The notes beneath the pieces were generated by a model. It had not been told where the DNA came from and made no database searches. It saw only the letters and a list, made by a program, of their open reading frames with translations. 12,500 bases of DNA from Porphyromonadaceae bacterium (GTDB lineage: Bacteria; Bacteroidota; Bacteroidia; Bacteroidales; Paludibacteraceae), in contig CAJPPQ010000027.1 of NCBI GenBank assembly GCA_905372605.1, positions 1 through 12,500 on the forward strand. The letters run 5' to 3'. A program made the translations under genes and the position numbers. Shown in pieces: positions 1 through 8,042 of this stretch; within the stretch, counting starts at the first letter, position 1; every line of letters begins with the position of its first letter.

Positions 1-462
1 GAAATAGATAAAGTACTATTCGGAAATAGATAAGTTACTATTCGGAAATAGATAAGGTACTATTCGGAAATAGATAAAGTACTATTCGGAAATAGATAAG
101 TTACTATTCGGAAATAGATAAGGTACTATTCGGAAATAGATAAAGTACTATTCGGAAATAGATAAGTTACTATTCGGAAATAGATAAGGTACTATTCGGA
201 AATAGATAAAGTACTATTCGGAAATAGATAAGTTACTATTCGGAAATAGATAAGGTACTATTCGGAAATAGATAAAGTACTATTCGGAAATAGATAAGTT
301 ACTATTCGGAAATAGATAAAGTACTATTCGGAAATAGATAAGGTACTATTTGGAGATAGATAAAGTACTATTCGAAAATAGATAAGTTACTATTTGGAGA
401 TAGATAAGGTACTATTCGAAAATAGATAAGGTACTATTCGGAGATAGATAAGGAGCAATTCT
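1..462. repeat. 22-bp tandem repeat array with a 66-bp higher-order period
   Basis: Twenty consecutive 22-bp units occupy 1-440 and a degenerate twenty-first runs to 462. Each unit begins GAAATAGATAA, has two variable bases, then ends TACTATTCG. The variable pair is AG, GT or GG, and the three forms follow one another in fixed order from 1 to about 308, giving a 66-bp super-period. From 309 the order breaks (AG, GG, AG, GT, GG, GG) and point changes appear (GAGATAG or AAAATAG starts, TTTG ends). The array starts at base 1, so it probably continues to the left. Every frame through the units meets TAG or TAA, so it is not coding. It lies beyond the terminator of the neighbouring minus-strand gene. 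No function is recognised. Confidence 0.97.
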
Positions 463-500
463 ACACTTGTATGGTACAATTTATATACTACTATAAATAG

Positions 501-542
501 CAAACAAAAAGAGATACTCCGACCGTCGCGGTGAAGTATCTC
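501..542 (-). terminator. Rho-independent terminator of the PpiD-like gene
   Basis: On the minus strand an 8-bp stem is formed by GAGATACT at 535-542 and its partner at 511-518. A further 4-bp ACCG/CGGT stem sits inside (522-525 with 529-532) around a 3-base loop. Reading on in the minus direction, the stem is followed at once by TTTTTGTTTG (510 down to 501). It lies 28 bp past the stop codon at 571, the expected place for an intrinsic terminator of that gene, and it separates the gene from the repeat array. Confidence 0.85.
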
Positions 543-570
543 CCCATCTCTTTATTATTTTTCTAAAGCT

Positions 571-2682
571 TTAAAAGAAGTTGTACCTCTGATCTTTTAC
601 TTTGTATCTCTTTTTTAGAGCCTCCATAGCGTAATAGAATACATTACCGTTTTGCCTGTATAGCATCATCTTCGTTTGGTTCGGGTCGAACGGTGTGCTA
701 TTTTCTGCCTTCGATATTACCTCGAAAACGAAAGCTCCCATATTGCCCTTTTTCGGGGCAGATGTCTTGCCCACTTCGGCAAAAGGAGCGTTTGCTATCA
801 TTGCGGGTTCGTATCCGAGCGAACCTGCCGAGCGTGAGGCAAAGTTGAGTCCCTTGATACTATCTACGCTCATACCATCGGCTTGTAGCTGGGCAATAGT
901 CTTACCCTCGAGCTGACCTTTGAGCATATCGAACTTCTTGTCGCGACGCAACTCTGCCAAGAGCTGAGGCTTCACCTCGTCGAGAGTACGATATTTGTCG
1001 GTATTGATATTGTCTACTACGGCTACTATCAGGTTGTCGTTGCATTCGAAGACATCGGAGGTAGCATCTTTTTTGTTCTCGAAAGCCCAGCGAATCACCG
1101 CTCTCGAATCGGCTATACCAAGTACGCGAGGAGCGTTGCGGTCTAATCCTGTGGCGGGTACCACTTGGTATCTCTTTTCGTCGGCAACCTTGCGAAATGT
1201 GCTGCTATTGCTTACCGATCCGGCAAAGGTCTTTGCGTCTTGGAATATCTTCGACTGAGTTCCATTGCTCGGTACTACCTGCCTCTGTACGACAGCGAGT
1301 TTCACCTTCTTTACGGGGCTTGTACGTTCGGTTACAACGAAAATGGAGGTTACGTTGTTGTTCGATATCATAAACGGTTCGCCTACGGGGCTTACGAAAG
1401 CTTTCTTTGATATCTCTTGCGATATCATAGGCTCGCGTACCCAGCCTATATCGCCTCCGCGACGTCCCGAAGCCTTATCGAGCGAATTTTGTGCGGCAAG
1501 TTGTGCGAAAGGCACTGTCTTGGCGAGGTTCATTATCGAGTCGGCTTTGCGTTTCGTTGCCTCAGGAGTAGCTTCTTGTAACGCTATAAGGCTAAGTTTC
1601 ACGGAGTCGGAAGCCATCTTGGTATCGACTATTTTTGCCATCTTGAACGTATTGCCGATAAATATAGGTCCGTAGACTTCGTTTTTCGACGAGGCAAAGG
1701 CAAATTCTTTGAGGTCGGCATCGACATCCTGTGCCGATAGGAATACGTCGACATAGGGTACGTCGGAGTTGTAGTTGACGCTATCGACAATAGTGCTGTC
1801 CGATACGGCAACGAAACCTGCTTTGGCAGCATCTATCTGAGCTTTTACGGCATCGATATCTTCTGCCGATGGCGATATGGGGAATACTACTACGCTAATA
1901 TCGACAGAGGGCTCGTGTACGAACTGCTCGCGGCGTTTGTCGTAGAGAGCTTTGATGTCTTTGTCGTCGATATTGATAGTGCTGTCGGCAATAGTGAAAT
2001 AGGGCTTCATCGCATATATTACGTCGACCGATGTTTTCGAATTGTTGTATGCAAACTGAGCCTCTTTCGAATTCACTACGAGTGCCTTGGACAGCAACGT
2101 GTTATATTTGTCGATAAGAGTAGCCGATTTTATATTTGTTTCGAGATATTTCCAGTAGTTTCTGAGGCGGTTTACTTGTTCCATATCGATATTTTGTCCG
2201 TCGGACTTAGATACGTTGTCGAGCTCCTGTATCAGCCTTGCTACCATCGTGTGGTCAAACATTCCCGTCTCGGGATTCTGAAACATAGGACGAGAACTGA
2301 TATATGGGCTTGGATTGGCGCCGATTATGAGGTCGCTGAGCTCTTGCTTCGATACTATCATACCTATTTTCCGTGCGTCTTTCTCTACGATAGTCTGCAT
2401 TACAAGCTGATTCCATACGTCTTGCCTTATGCTTTCGAATGCATTGTCGTCGAGTTCACGATTTTGTTCGACTTTCACGAAGTCTTGTGCTTGGTTTATA
2501 AGAGCAAAAAAGTCGTTGTATTTTACCTTTTCGCCGTCGATACTACCTACATTGGCTCTCTGCTCTCTGAAAAAAGTAGAACCATTGTTTACAAAGTCTG
2601 TTACAATAAAGATAAGCAGTGCTACGCCGATAACTATAAGCAAGAGCACGCCGTGGTTTCTGATTCTTCCTAATGTTGCCAT
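571..2682 (-). CDS. ppiD: PpiD-like periplasmic peptidyl-prolyl cis-trans isomerase / foldase
   Basis: A 703-residue membrane-anchored periplasmic folding factor. Residues 1-11 are basic, 12-29 form one hydrophobic helix (an uncleaved anchor, inside-out), and a SurA/PpiD-type N-terminal chaperone region follows to about 250. The parvulin domain lies at about 355-455: residues 389-415 carry PFAQLAAQNS, then GRRGGDIGWV, the hallmark parvulin segment. A second weaker parvulin-like or chaperone stretch fills about 460-700. E. coli PpiD is around 620 residues; Bacteroidota versions are longer, as here. Family members help newly secreted outer-membrane proteins fold at the Sec exit; that role is inferred. 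The start at 2682 is supported by AGAGG just upstream and by the anchor directly after it. It has its own promoter at 2730-2759 and its own terminator. Whether the isomerase is active cannot be judged. Confidence 0.9.
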   Translation of the reverse strand: MATLGRIRNHGVLLLIVIGVALLIFIVTDFVNNGSTFFREQRANVGSIDGEKVKYNDFFALINQAQDFVKVEQNRELDDNAFESIRQDVWNQLVMQTIVEKDARKIGMIVSKQELSDLIIGANPSPYISSRPMFQNPETGMFDHTMVARLIQELDNVSKSDGQNIDMEQVNRLRNYWKYLETNIKSATLIDKYNTLLSKALVVNSKEAQFAYNNSKTSVDVIYAMKPYFTIADSTINIDDKDIKALYDKRREQFVHEPSVDISVVVFPISPSAEDIDAVKAQIDAAKAGFVAVSDSTIVDSVNYNSDVPYVDVFLSAQDVDADLKEFAFASSKNEVYGPIFIGNTFKMAKIVDTKMASDSVKLSLIALQEATPEATKRKADSIMNLAKTVPFAQLAAQNSLDKASGRRGGDIGWVREPMISQEISKKAFVSPVGEPFMISNNNVTSIFVVTERTSPVKKVKLAVVQRQVVPSNGTQSKIFQDAKTFAGSVSNSSTFRKVADEKRYQVVPATGLDRNAPRVLGIADSRAVIRWAFENKKDATSDVFECNDNLIVAVVDNINTDKYRTLDEVKPQLLAELRRDKKFDMLKGQLEGKTIAQLQADGMSVDSIKGLNFASRSAGSLGYEPAMIANAPFAEVGKTSAPKKGNMGAFVFEVISKAENSTPFDPNQTKMMLYRQNGNVFYYAMEALKKRYKVKDQRYNFF

Positions 2683-2729
2683 ACCTCTAATTTATTTATT
2701 TACGATTTTCGTTTTTGTATAAAAGTCTG

Positions 2730-2759
2730 CAAAGATATAAAAAAAATAAGACCCGACAA
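2730..2759 (-). promoter_or_regulatory. Bacteroidota-type promoter of the PpiD-like gene
   Basis: On the minus strand TATCTTTG (2737-2730) matches the -7 consensus TAnnTTTG exactly, and a TTG (2759-2757) lies 19 bp upstream, within the usual 19-21 bp spacing of the -33 element. Transcription would begin near 2724, giving a leader of about 40 bases to the start codon at 2682. Seen directly as motif and spacing; activity is inferred. Confidence 0.7.
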
Positions 2760-2831
2760 TATCTTATCCTTTTTTACTCGATATAAATACCTCCTCTACT
2801 CCACACGGCAGCGTTTCTCCGTAAGGGGGTA

Positions 2832-4088
2832 TCAGTCGGTAGTGAGTTTTACAAGCTCTATACGGTTCTTGGTGGCTTGCAATACTTTGAATGTCCACTT
2901 CTCGATACGTATCGACTCGTTGAGTTTCGGTATCTTCTGATAGTGTTGCAAGAGGAATCCCGCAAGCGTAACATAGTCGTCGGATTCGGGAAGCGACAGT
3001 CCAAGACGATGATTGATATTGTCTATCTCGAGGCGTCCCGAGAGGAGATACTCGCCTTCTGCCACTTTCTTTATAACGTATTCGTTGGTGTCGTGCTCGT
3101 CTTCTATCTCGCCGAATATCTCCTCGATGATATCCTCTAGCGTAACGATACCTGCCGTACCGCCAAATTCGTCGATGACCACGGCAATACTCTTTTTCTC
3201 TTTCAGCAGCGAGTGCATCAGGCGATTGGCGGGCATAGTCTCCGGCACTACGGGTATCTTACGAAGCAGCGTACGCCAGTCGGCAGCCTGCTCGAATAGG
3301 TCCGACGAATGTATGTAACCTATGATATTATCGATATTTTCTTTGTATATCGGTATCTTCGAAAACCCCGATTCGACGAATGTCTTACGCAGGTCGTCGA
3401 GCGAGGCGTTGTCGATATCGAGGGCTACTATTTCATTGCGTGGCACGATACATTCACGCAGTTTTATCGAAGAAAAATCGAGAGCATTTTTGAATATTTT
3501 TATCTCGTTATCAAGACTCTGAGCCGACGACTCCCCGATGACCGTCTCGAGCAAGAAATTGAGGTCGACTCTGTCGAAAGCATCGGCGTGGTCTTTGATT
3601 TCTATATCGGCACCAAAGAGATGCAGTATGCCCGCCGATAGCCACACAGAGAGCTTCGAGACGGGGTATAGCACTATATAGAATATAAATGTGAGAGGTG
3701 AGAAAAACCTGAGCCAGAAATTGGAATTGTACCTGAAAATAGTCTTGGGCATAAACTCACCGATGAAAATCACTACCAAAGTAGCCGCAACGGTCTGAAT
3801 GAGACTTATGAGCAACGTATTGTCGGTAATGTATCGGACTATATACGGTTCCAAGAAACGTGCCGTGGCTATCGAATAGACCACCAAGACGATATTGCAA
3901 CCCACAAGCATAGTGGAGATAAACTGCCCCGAGTTTTTGTAAAAAACAGATAGTATGGCTCCCGATACCGATCGGTCGGTACTGTCTATCTTTGCTTTAA
4001 GTCTATTAGACGAGTTGAAAGCTATCTCCATACCTGCAAAGAAAGCCGAGAGCAAAAGCGATGATACGATTACGATGAAAATAGTCAT
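2832..4088 (-). CDS. DUF21/CBS/CorC-domain membrane protein ('hemolysin' family)
   Basis: A 418-residue inner-membrane protein of the HlyC/CorC (CNNM-like) family. Hydrophobic segments at about 1-20, 57-77, 91-111 and 126-152 make up the DUF21 membrane domain, beginning SAFFAGMEIAF (14-24). A cytoplasmic CBS pair follows: CBS1 about 210-262 (CIVPRNEIVALD) and CBS2 about 273-325, ending in the conserved DEFGGTAGIVTLEDIIEEIF (306-325). The C-terminal CorC/HlyC regulatory domain is at about 335-415. Relatives are linked to Mg2+/Co2+ handling by nucleotide-sensing CBS domains; 'hemolysin' is a historical name. T9SS bacteria also have GldE, built from the same domains, but the N-terminal sequence here looks like the general family. 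No clear terminator follows, so some read-through into the foldase gene 149 bp downstream is possible. Confidence 0.9.
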   Translation of the reverse strand: MTIFIVIVSSLLLSAFFAGMEIAFNSSNRLKAKIDSTDRSVSGAILSVFYKNSGQFISTMLVGCNIVLVVYSIATARFLEPYIVRYITDNTLLISLIQTVAATLVVIFIGEFMPKTIFRYNSNFWLRFFSPLTFIFYIVLYPVSKLSVWLSAGILHLFGADIEIKDHADAFDRVDLNFLLETVIGESSAQSLDNEIKIFKNALDFSSIKLRECIVPRNEIVALDIDNASLDDLRKTFVESGFSKIPIYKENIDNIIGYIHSSDLFEQAADWRTLLRKIPVVPETMPANRLMHSLLKEKKSIAVVIDEFGGTAGIVTLEDIIEEIFGEIEDEHDTNEYVIKKVAEGEYLLSGRLEIDNINHRLGLSLPESDDYVTLAGFLLQHYQKIPKLNESIRIEKWTFKVLQATKNRIELVKLTTD

Positions 4089-4108
4089 TTATACGAGCGA
4101 AAAATCAC

Positions 4109-4139
4109 TTGCAAAATTAATCAAAATCCCATAACTTTG
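4109..4139 (+). promoter_or_regulatory. Promoter of the FG-GAP / trmH-family operon
   Basis: TTG at 4109-4111 and TAACTTTG at 4132-4139 match the Bacteroidota -33 and TAnnTTTG -7 elements with a 20-bp spacer. Transcription would start near 4146, leaving a leader under 20 bases to the ATG at 4164. Confidence 0.75.
4112..4119 (-). promoter_or_regulatory. Possible -7 element for the DUF21/CBS gene, overlapping the divergent promoter
   Basis: On the minus strand TAATTTTG (4119-4112) fits TAnnTTTG and lies 23 bp upstream of the start codon at 4088. No TTG is found 19-21 bp further upstream, so the match is half a promoter. It sits directly beside the -33 element of the plus-strand promoter. Confidence 0.4.
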
Positions 4140-4163
4140 TAGTTCTTTAAAAAATAGTGTGCT

Positions 4164-7091
4164 ATGAAAGTGTTATATCATCGTCTTATTGTAGTGATGT
4201 GTCTGGCGACTGTATCGATAGCCGTCTCGGCTCAGCTACCCGACAATGTAGATACCATAGCCGACTGTGTGGGAGCACCGCAACCCTCGCACTTCGATAT
4301 GACAGAAGCGTGGCGAAGTCCGGTCAGAGTAAACAATTACGTAACGCCCGTAGTAGGAGACATCGACGGCGACCGACGAGCCGAGATTTTCGCCGTAACA
4401 TCGGTACATAGCTCAGTAGACAACGAAAATTATTACCTCTTCGACCGCATAGCAGTATTCAGAGGAAACGACCGCAACAACCCCGTATTCATCAATACCG
4501 TCAGGGGACGAAATATCAACGTCTCGTCACTGGCTCTGGCTAAAGTCGAAGTCAACTCCGTAGACCGATATCTCATCTATATGATAGGACTCAACGACGG
4601 ACACATATACGCCTACGACGCTGCAAGCGCCTCATCGACACCCGTATGGATATCGACAACTACCGCCTATCCAAATTACAACAACAACTACGAAGAGCAT
4701 ATCTACGCTACCTCGCTAAACATTGCCGACTTCAACTGCGACGGACACCCCGAAATCTACTGCGGTAGCCGTATATTCGATGCCGCCACAGGCGTATTCC
4801 TCTGCGAAATACCCGGCGGACACTGCACAGGCAGCTCGACCTACAACAACTTTCCAATGTTCACCTCCGTAACACAACAGCTTACCGTTGCCGCAAACGT
4901 ACTCGGCGACGACAGACTCGAGCTATGTGCCGGACTCAATGTATACAATGTAAATATCCACTCACGCACGAATAGCTCACTAAACTCCGTAACGGTAGCT
5001 GCCACATTTACACACACATTGCCGGGTACATTGTGGTTGAGAGACGGCAAAACAATAGTAGCCGACATCGACCAAGACGGGCAACTCGACGTCGTAACAT
5101 CCGACATAAACGGCTCTCGGTTGCAGATAATCGTATGGAATCCCCGCACTCAGTCGCTCATAGCACACGGAGGAATCCCTTGGGTACAGCCTCAAAACTA
5201 TCCGTTCGTCTCGGTGCCTTTGGTAGGAAATATCGATTCGAACCCCGATGTAGAGATAGTGCAAGTAACGTACGACAAGATTACCGCATACAGACTGAAC
5301 CGAGCGACTAATATGCTCGACATAGTATATACCACGCAAGTGGTCGACCCATCGGGCGGGACAGGTATCACGCTCTTCGACTTCAACCAAGACGGTATCA
5401 TGGAACTCGTATACCGCGACGAAGAGAACCTCCGTATAATGAACGCCAACCCACACACCGCCGACTTCGACGACCGAAGCGTATTTCCTGCTTATGCCGG
5501 CACGGGTTTCGAATATCCATTGGTAGCTGATGTCGACAACGACTATCAGGCAGAGATAATAGCAGTAGGAGGCAACAACAACAATTACATCGAACGCCGC
5601 GAGGGATTCCTGAGAATCTACAAGTCCGACGGAGCGGCGTGGGCTCCCGCACGCCGTGTATGGAACCAATATGCCTACAACTCCATCAATGTCAACGAAA
5701 ACCTTAGCATCCCCCGACGACAGTTCAACCCCGCTACATTCTTTGCCGGCAACGACAGAGTGCTCGGTACTGCCGACGATATTCAGCCATTCAACGCATT
5801 TCTCCAACAGCATACCACCCTCGACCGATACGGCGAACCGTTCAGAGCCCTGCCCGAAATTCGCGATACCATAAGCACTTTTTTCTGCACAGGGCACCAC
5901 TATCTCTTCTACGGCACCCCTTTGAGCGTTGCCGGTACTTACGAACATACGGTGATAGTGCCAAACGGTTGCGACTCGATTATAACGCTTATTCTTACCG
6001 AACACCCCAATATTTCGTACAATTACAAAGACACTTCGTATGCGTGCGAAAAGTACGTCTTCGGCAGCGATAGCCTCCATACATCGGGAATATACCGCGA
6101 TACGCTCGTTGCCCGCAACGGCTGCGACAGTATCGTGGAGCTCGACCTTACGGTATTGCCGTCGTCGTTTGCCGATAGTATTACTATCTGTGCCGACCGT
6201 CTGCCTATTGCCGTCTACGACACCGTATTCGGTACAAGTGCTACAAGTGGAGTATATCGGGTAAAACATCGCTGCGCCCGTATCGACCTCAAGCTCAATA
6301 TCATACCAAATATCGATGCTTCGCCTCCGATACTACCCGATGAGATATGTGCCGACGACCGACATTTTTCCATCAAATTCACAAAAACAAAAAGCAACGC
6401 CAAGCTACCGACACACTACAAAATCGCATTCGACGGCAAAGCTCTTAGGCAAGGCTTCGCCGACGGCAGCGGGCGGCTCGGCAGTGCAAGCGATATAACG
6501 GTCGACATACCAGACCCGATAGAGCCCGATTATTACCAATGCCACATAGAGTTATACGACACCGCAGCCACCTGCAAAACATTACATTACGACCTCGTGC
6601 TTCCCGTCTTGTATTCTGCTCGTATACTGACACAGATGTGGAACGACGTCATTGCCGTACTCAACGATAGATACAACGGCGGATACCGATTTACAGACTA
6701 TGCTTGGTACAAAAACGATATCGTCATCGAGGGCGAAAAACGTTCGTTCATATACATACGTCACGGACAGCTCGACTTCGGGCAGCGATATCGAGCCGAA
6801 CTCACTCGCTCCGACAACGGCGTACGTATCAAGACTTGCTCCATTATTTCGCAATATCACAACGATGTAACACAGTACCCCACTGTCGTCGGCAGCCGAC
6901 AACGATTCGCCGTGGTATCGACACGAAGCCTTACTCTCGAGATACAGACCGTAGCAGGAGCCATAGTATCGACACACAAAATAGCCGAAGGCTCCACCGA
7001 GATAGATGCTCCAGAAGCTCGAGGAATCTATATAGTAGTAATGTACGACAACCGCAGACGAGTCGATAGCGGCAAGATTATAGTAAAATAA
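4164..7091 (+). CDS. Secreted FG-GAP (VCBS) repeat protein with T9SS C-terminal sorting domain
   Basis: A 975-residue secreted protein. Residues 1-23 are a signal peptide with likely cleavage after VSA. Aspartate-rich FG-GAP/VCBS repeats run to about 470: VVGDIDGDRRAEI (63-75), IADFNCDGHPEI (187-198), IVADIDQDGQLDV (298-310), LVGNIDSNPDVEI (353-365), LFDFNQDGIMEL (404-415), LVADVDNDYQAEI (453-465). They suggest a calcium-binding beta-propeller. A conserved linker with RVWNQYAYNSINVNENLSIP follows at 498-517. Two NGCDSI modules (601-606, 652-657) form a Cys-containing beta region at about 565-720. The end (about 905-975), finishing GIYIVVMYDNRRRVDSGKII, resembles the T9SS sorting domain that directs transport across the outer membrane. 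Its ligand is unknown; adhesion or surface binding is only inferred. No catalytic domain is recognised. Confidence 0.85.
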   Translation: MKVLYHRLIVVMCLATVSIAVSAQLPDNVDTIADCVGAPQPSHFDMTEAWRSPVRVNNYVTPVVGDIDGDRRAEIFAVTSVHSSVDNENYYLFDRIAVFRGNDRNNPVFINTVRGRNINVSSLALAKVEVNSVDRYLIYMIGLNDGHIYAYDAASASSTPVWISTTTAYPNYNNNYEEHIYATSLNIADFNCDGHPEIYCGSRIFDAATGVFLCEIPGGHCTGSSTYNNFPMFTSVTQQLTVAANVLGDDRLELCAGLNVYNVNIHSRTNSSLNSVTVAATFTHTLPGTLWLRDGKTIVADIDQDGQLDVVTSDINGSRLQIIVWNPRTQSLIAHGGIPWVQPQNYPFVSVPLVGNIDSNPDVEIVQVTYDKITAYRLNRATNMLDIVYTTQVVDPSGGTGITLFDFNQDGIMELVYRDEENLRIMNANPHTADFDDRSVFPAYAGTGFEYPLVADVDNDYQAEIIAVGGNNNNYIERREGFLRIYKSDGAAWAPARRVWNQYAYNSINVNENLSIPRRQFNPATFFAGNDRVLGTADDIQPFNAFLQQHTTLDRYGEPFRALPEIRDTISTFFCTGHHYLFYGTPLSVAGTYEHTVIVPNGCDSIITLILTEHPNISYNYKDTSYACEKYVFGSDSLHTSGIYRDTLVARNGCDSIVELDLTVLPSSFADSITICADRLPIAVYDTVFGTSATSGVYRVKHRCARIDLKLNIIPNIDASPPILPDEICADDRHFSIKFTKTKSNAKLPTHYKIAFDGKALRQGFADGSGRLGSASDITVDIPDPIEPDYYQCHIELYDTAATCKTLHYDLVLPVLYSARILTQMWNDVIAVLNDRYNGGYRFTDYAWYKNDIVIEGEKRSFIYIRHGQLDFGQRYRAELTRSDNGVRIKTCSIISQYHNDVTQYPTVVGSRQRFAVVSTRSLTLEIQTVAGAIVSTHKIAEGSTEIDAPEARGIYIVVMYDNRRRVDSGKIIVK

Positions 7092-7103
7092 AACACCAAT
7101 AAA

Positions 7104-7892
7104 ATGTTGACACGACAACAGATAAAACTCATTTCGTCTCTTAAATACAAGAAATATCGCGACCGCCACCAACTCTTCGTAGCCGAGGGGCGTAAAATCA
7201 TCGAAGACCTCTGCCCTGCCTTTCGGTGTCGGTATCTCGTGGGCGAAGAGGCAGAAATTAAAAATCTGGGTATCGATGCACACGAATATCTATACGTCGA
7301 CGACGCCGACCTTCTCCGACAGATTTCGTCGCTAAGCACACCACACCGACTACTCGCCGTATTCGAGAAGCCGACTCGCCCCGATATAAACAATATAATG
7401 CCCACCAAAGGGCTAACCATCGTGCTCGACGGCATACAAGACACAGGCAATCTCGGTACTATCGTGCGTATTGCCGACTGGTTTGGCATACGGCAGATAG
7501 TCTGTTCGCCCGATACTGCCGATATCTACAACCCCAAGAGCGTGCAAGCCACTATGGGCGCTATGGCAAACGTCGATGTGGCATACACCGACCTGCCCGA
7601 CTTCGTGGGACGTATGAAGCTCTTCGATACCCACGTCTATGGCACATTCCTCGACGGCGACAACATCTACCGACGCACACTCACCCCAAGCGGACTGATA
7701 GTAATGGGCAACGAGGGCAAAGGTATCTCCGAATGCCTGACGCCATACATCGATACTCGGCTATCGATACCGAATTTCTCGCCCGAGAACCGTTCGTCTG
7801 AGTCGCTCAACGTGGCGGTAGCTACTGCCGTGGTCTGTTCGGAGTTCCTTCGCGGCACTTACGCAGAAGATGTTTCGGCAAAACAAATGTAA
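7104..7892 (+). CDS. SpoU/TrmH-family RNA 2'-O-methyltransferase
   Basis: A 262-residue SAM-dependent RNA ribose methyltransferase. The N-terminal substrate-binding domain (about 5-85) includes RHQLFVAEGRKIIEDL (21-36), and the C-terminal knotted SPOUT domain is at about 102-250. All three family motifs are visible: motif 1 at 107-130 (LDGIQDTGNLGTIVRIADW), with the conserved Asn and Arg; motif 2 at 198-208 (LIVMGNEGKGI); and motif 3 at 221-245 (SIPN, then SLNVAVATAV). Members modify rRNA or tRNA; which target is used here cannot be told from the sequence. The gene begins 12 bp after the FG-GAP gene and has no visible promoter of its own, so the two are probably cotranscribed. It is the last core-like gene before the AT-rich accessory stretch. 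Confidence 0.92.
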   Translation: MLTRQQIKLISSLKYKKYRDRHQLFVAEGRKIIEDLCPAFRCRYLVGEEAEIKNLGIDAHEYLYVDDADLLRQISSLSTPHRLLAVFEKPTRPDINNIMPTKGLTIVLDGIQDTGNLGTIVRIADWFGIRQIVCSPDTADIYNPKSVQATMGAMANVDVAYTDLPDFVGRMKLFDTHVYGTFLDGDNIYRRTLTPSGLIVMGNEGKGISECLTPYIDTRLSIPNFSPENRSSESLNVAVATAVVCSEFLRGTYAEDVSAKQM

Positions 7893-7908
7893 AGTAGTGG
7901 CAGCCTTA

Positions 7909-7960
7909 GCGTTTGGAGGGAAAATCCTCCCAAAAAACGCCACAACATTGCGACGTTTTT
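7909..7960 (+). terminator. Terminator-like inverted repeats after the trmH-family gene
   Basis: GCGTTTGGAGG (7909-7919) pairs with CCTCC and AAACGC (7926-7940) with a 3-base bulge. An alternative stem uses AAAAACG (7933-7939) with CGTTTTT (7954-7960). The two share 7933-7940, so they exclude each other. The T-run at 7956-7960 would serve a plus-strand transcript ending 17-70 bases past the stop at 7892. Neither is a textbook terminator. The rest of 7893-8042 shows nothing recognisable. Confidence 0.45.
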
Positions 7961-8042
7961 ATATTGATTGATATTTAGGGGTAAAAGGGTATTAATTAGA
8001 AATTATCTTGGATGTTATCACCTTTTTCAACTATTTACTTTG

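Noticed and set aside
1..462. CRISPR array
   Set aside because: Units are contiguous 22-mers with no unique spacers and no cas genes nearby.
1915..2673. 252-codon plus-strand frame inside the PpiD-like gene
   Set aside because: Antisense shadow of a gene with recognised domains; no recognisable protein.
2790..2795. Perfect AGGAGG on the minus strand in the 2683-2831 gap
   Set aside because: No ATG, GTG or TTG at a usable distance opens a frame; probably chance or leader sequence.
4980..6269. 429-codon open frame on the minus strand opposite the FG-GAP gene
   Set aside because: It mirrors the codon use of the sense gene, has no domain, signal or start context, and the sense frame is clearly real.
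6582..7283. 233-codon minus-strand frame across the FG-GAP / trmH-family junction
   Set aside because: Opposes the conserved ends of two real genes and resembles nothing.
7893..8042. tRNA or attachment site at the island border
   Set aside because: No cloverleaf or CCA end and no matching direct repeat seen elsewhere in the window.
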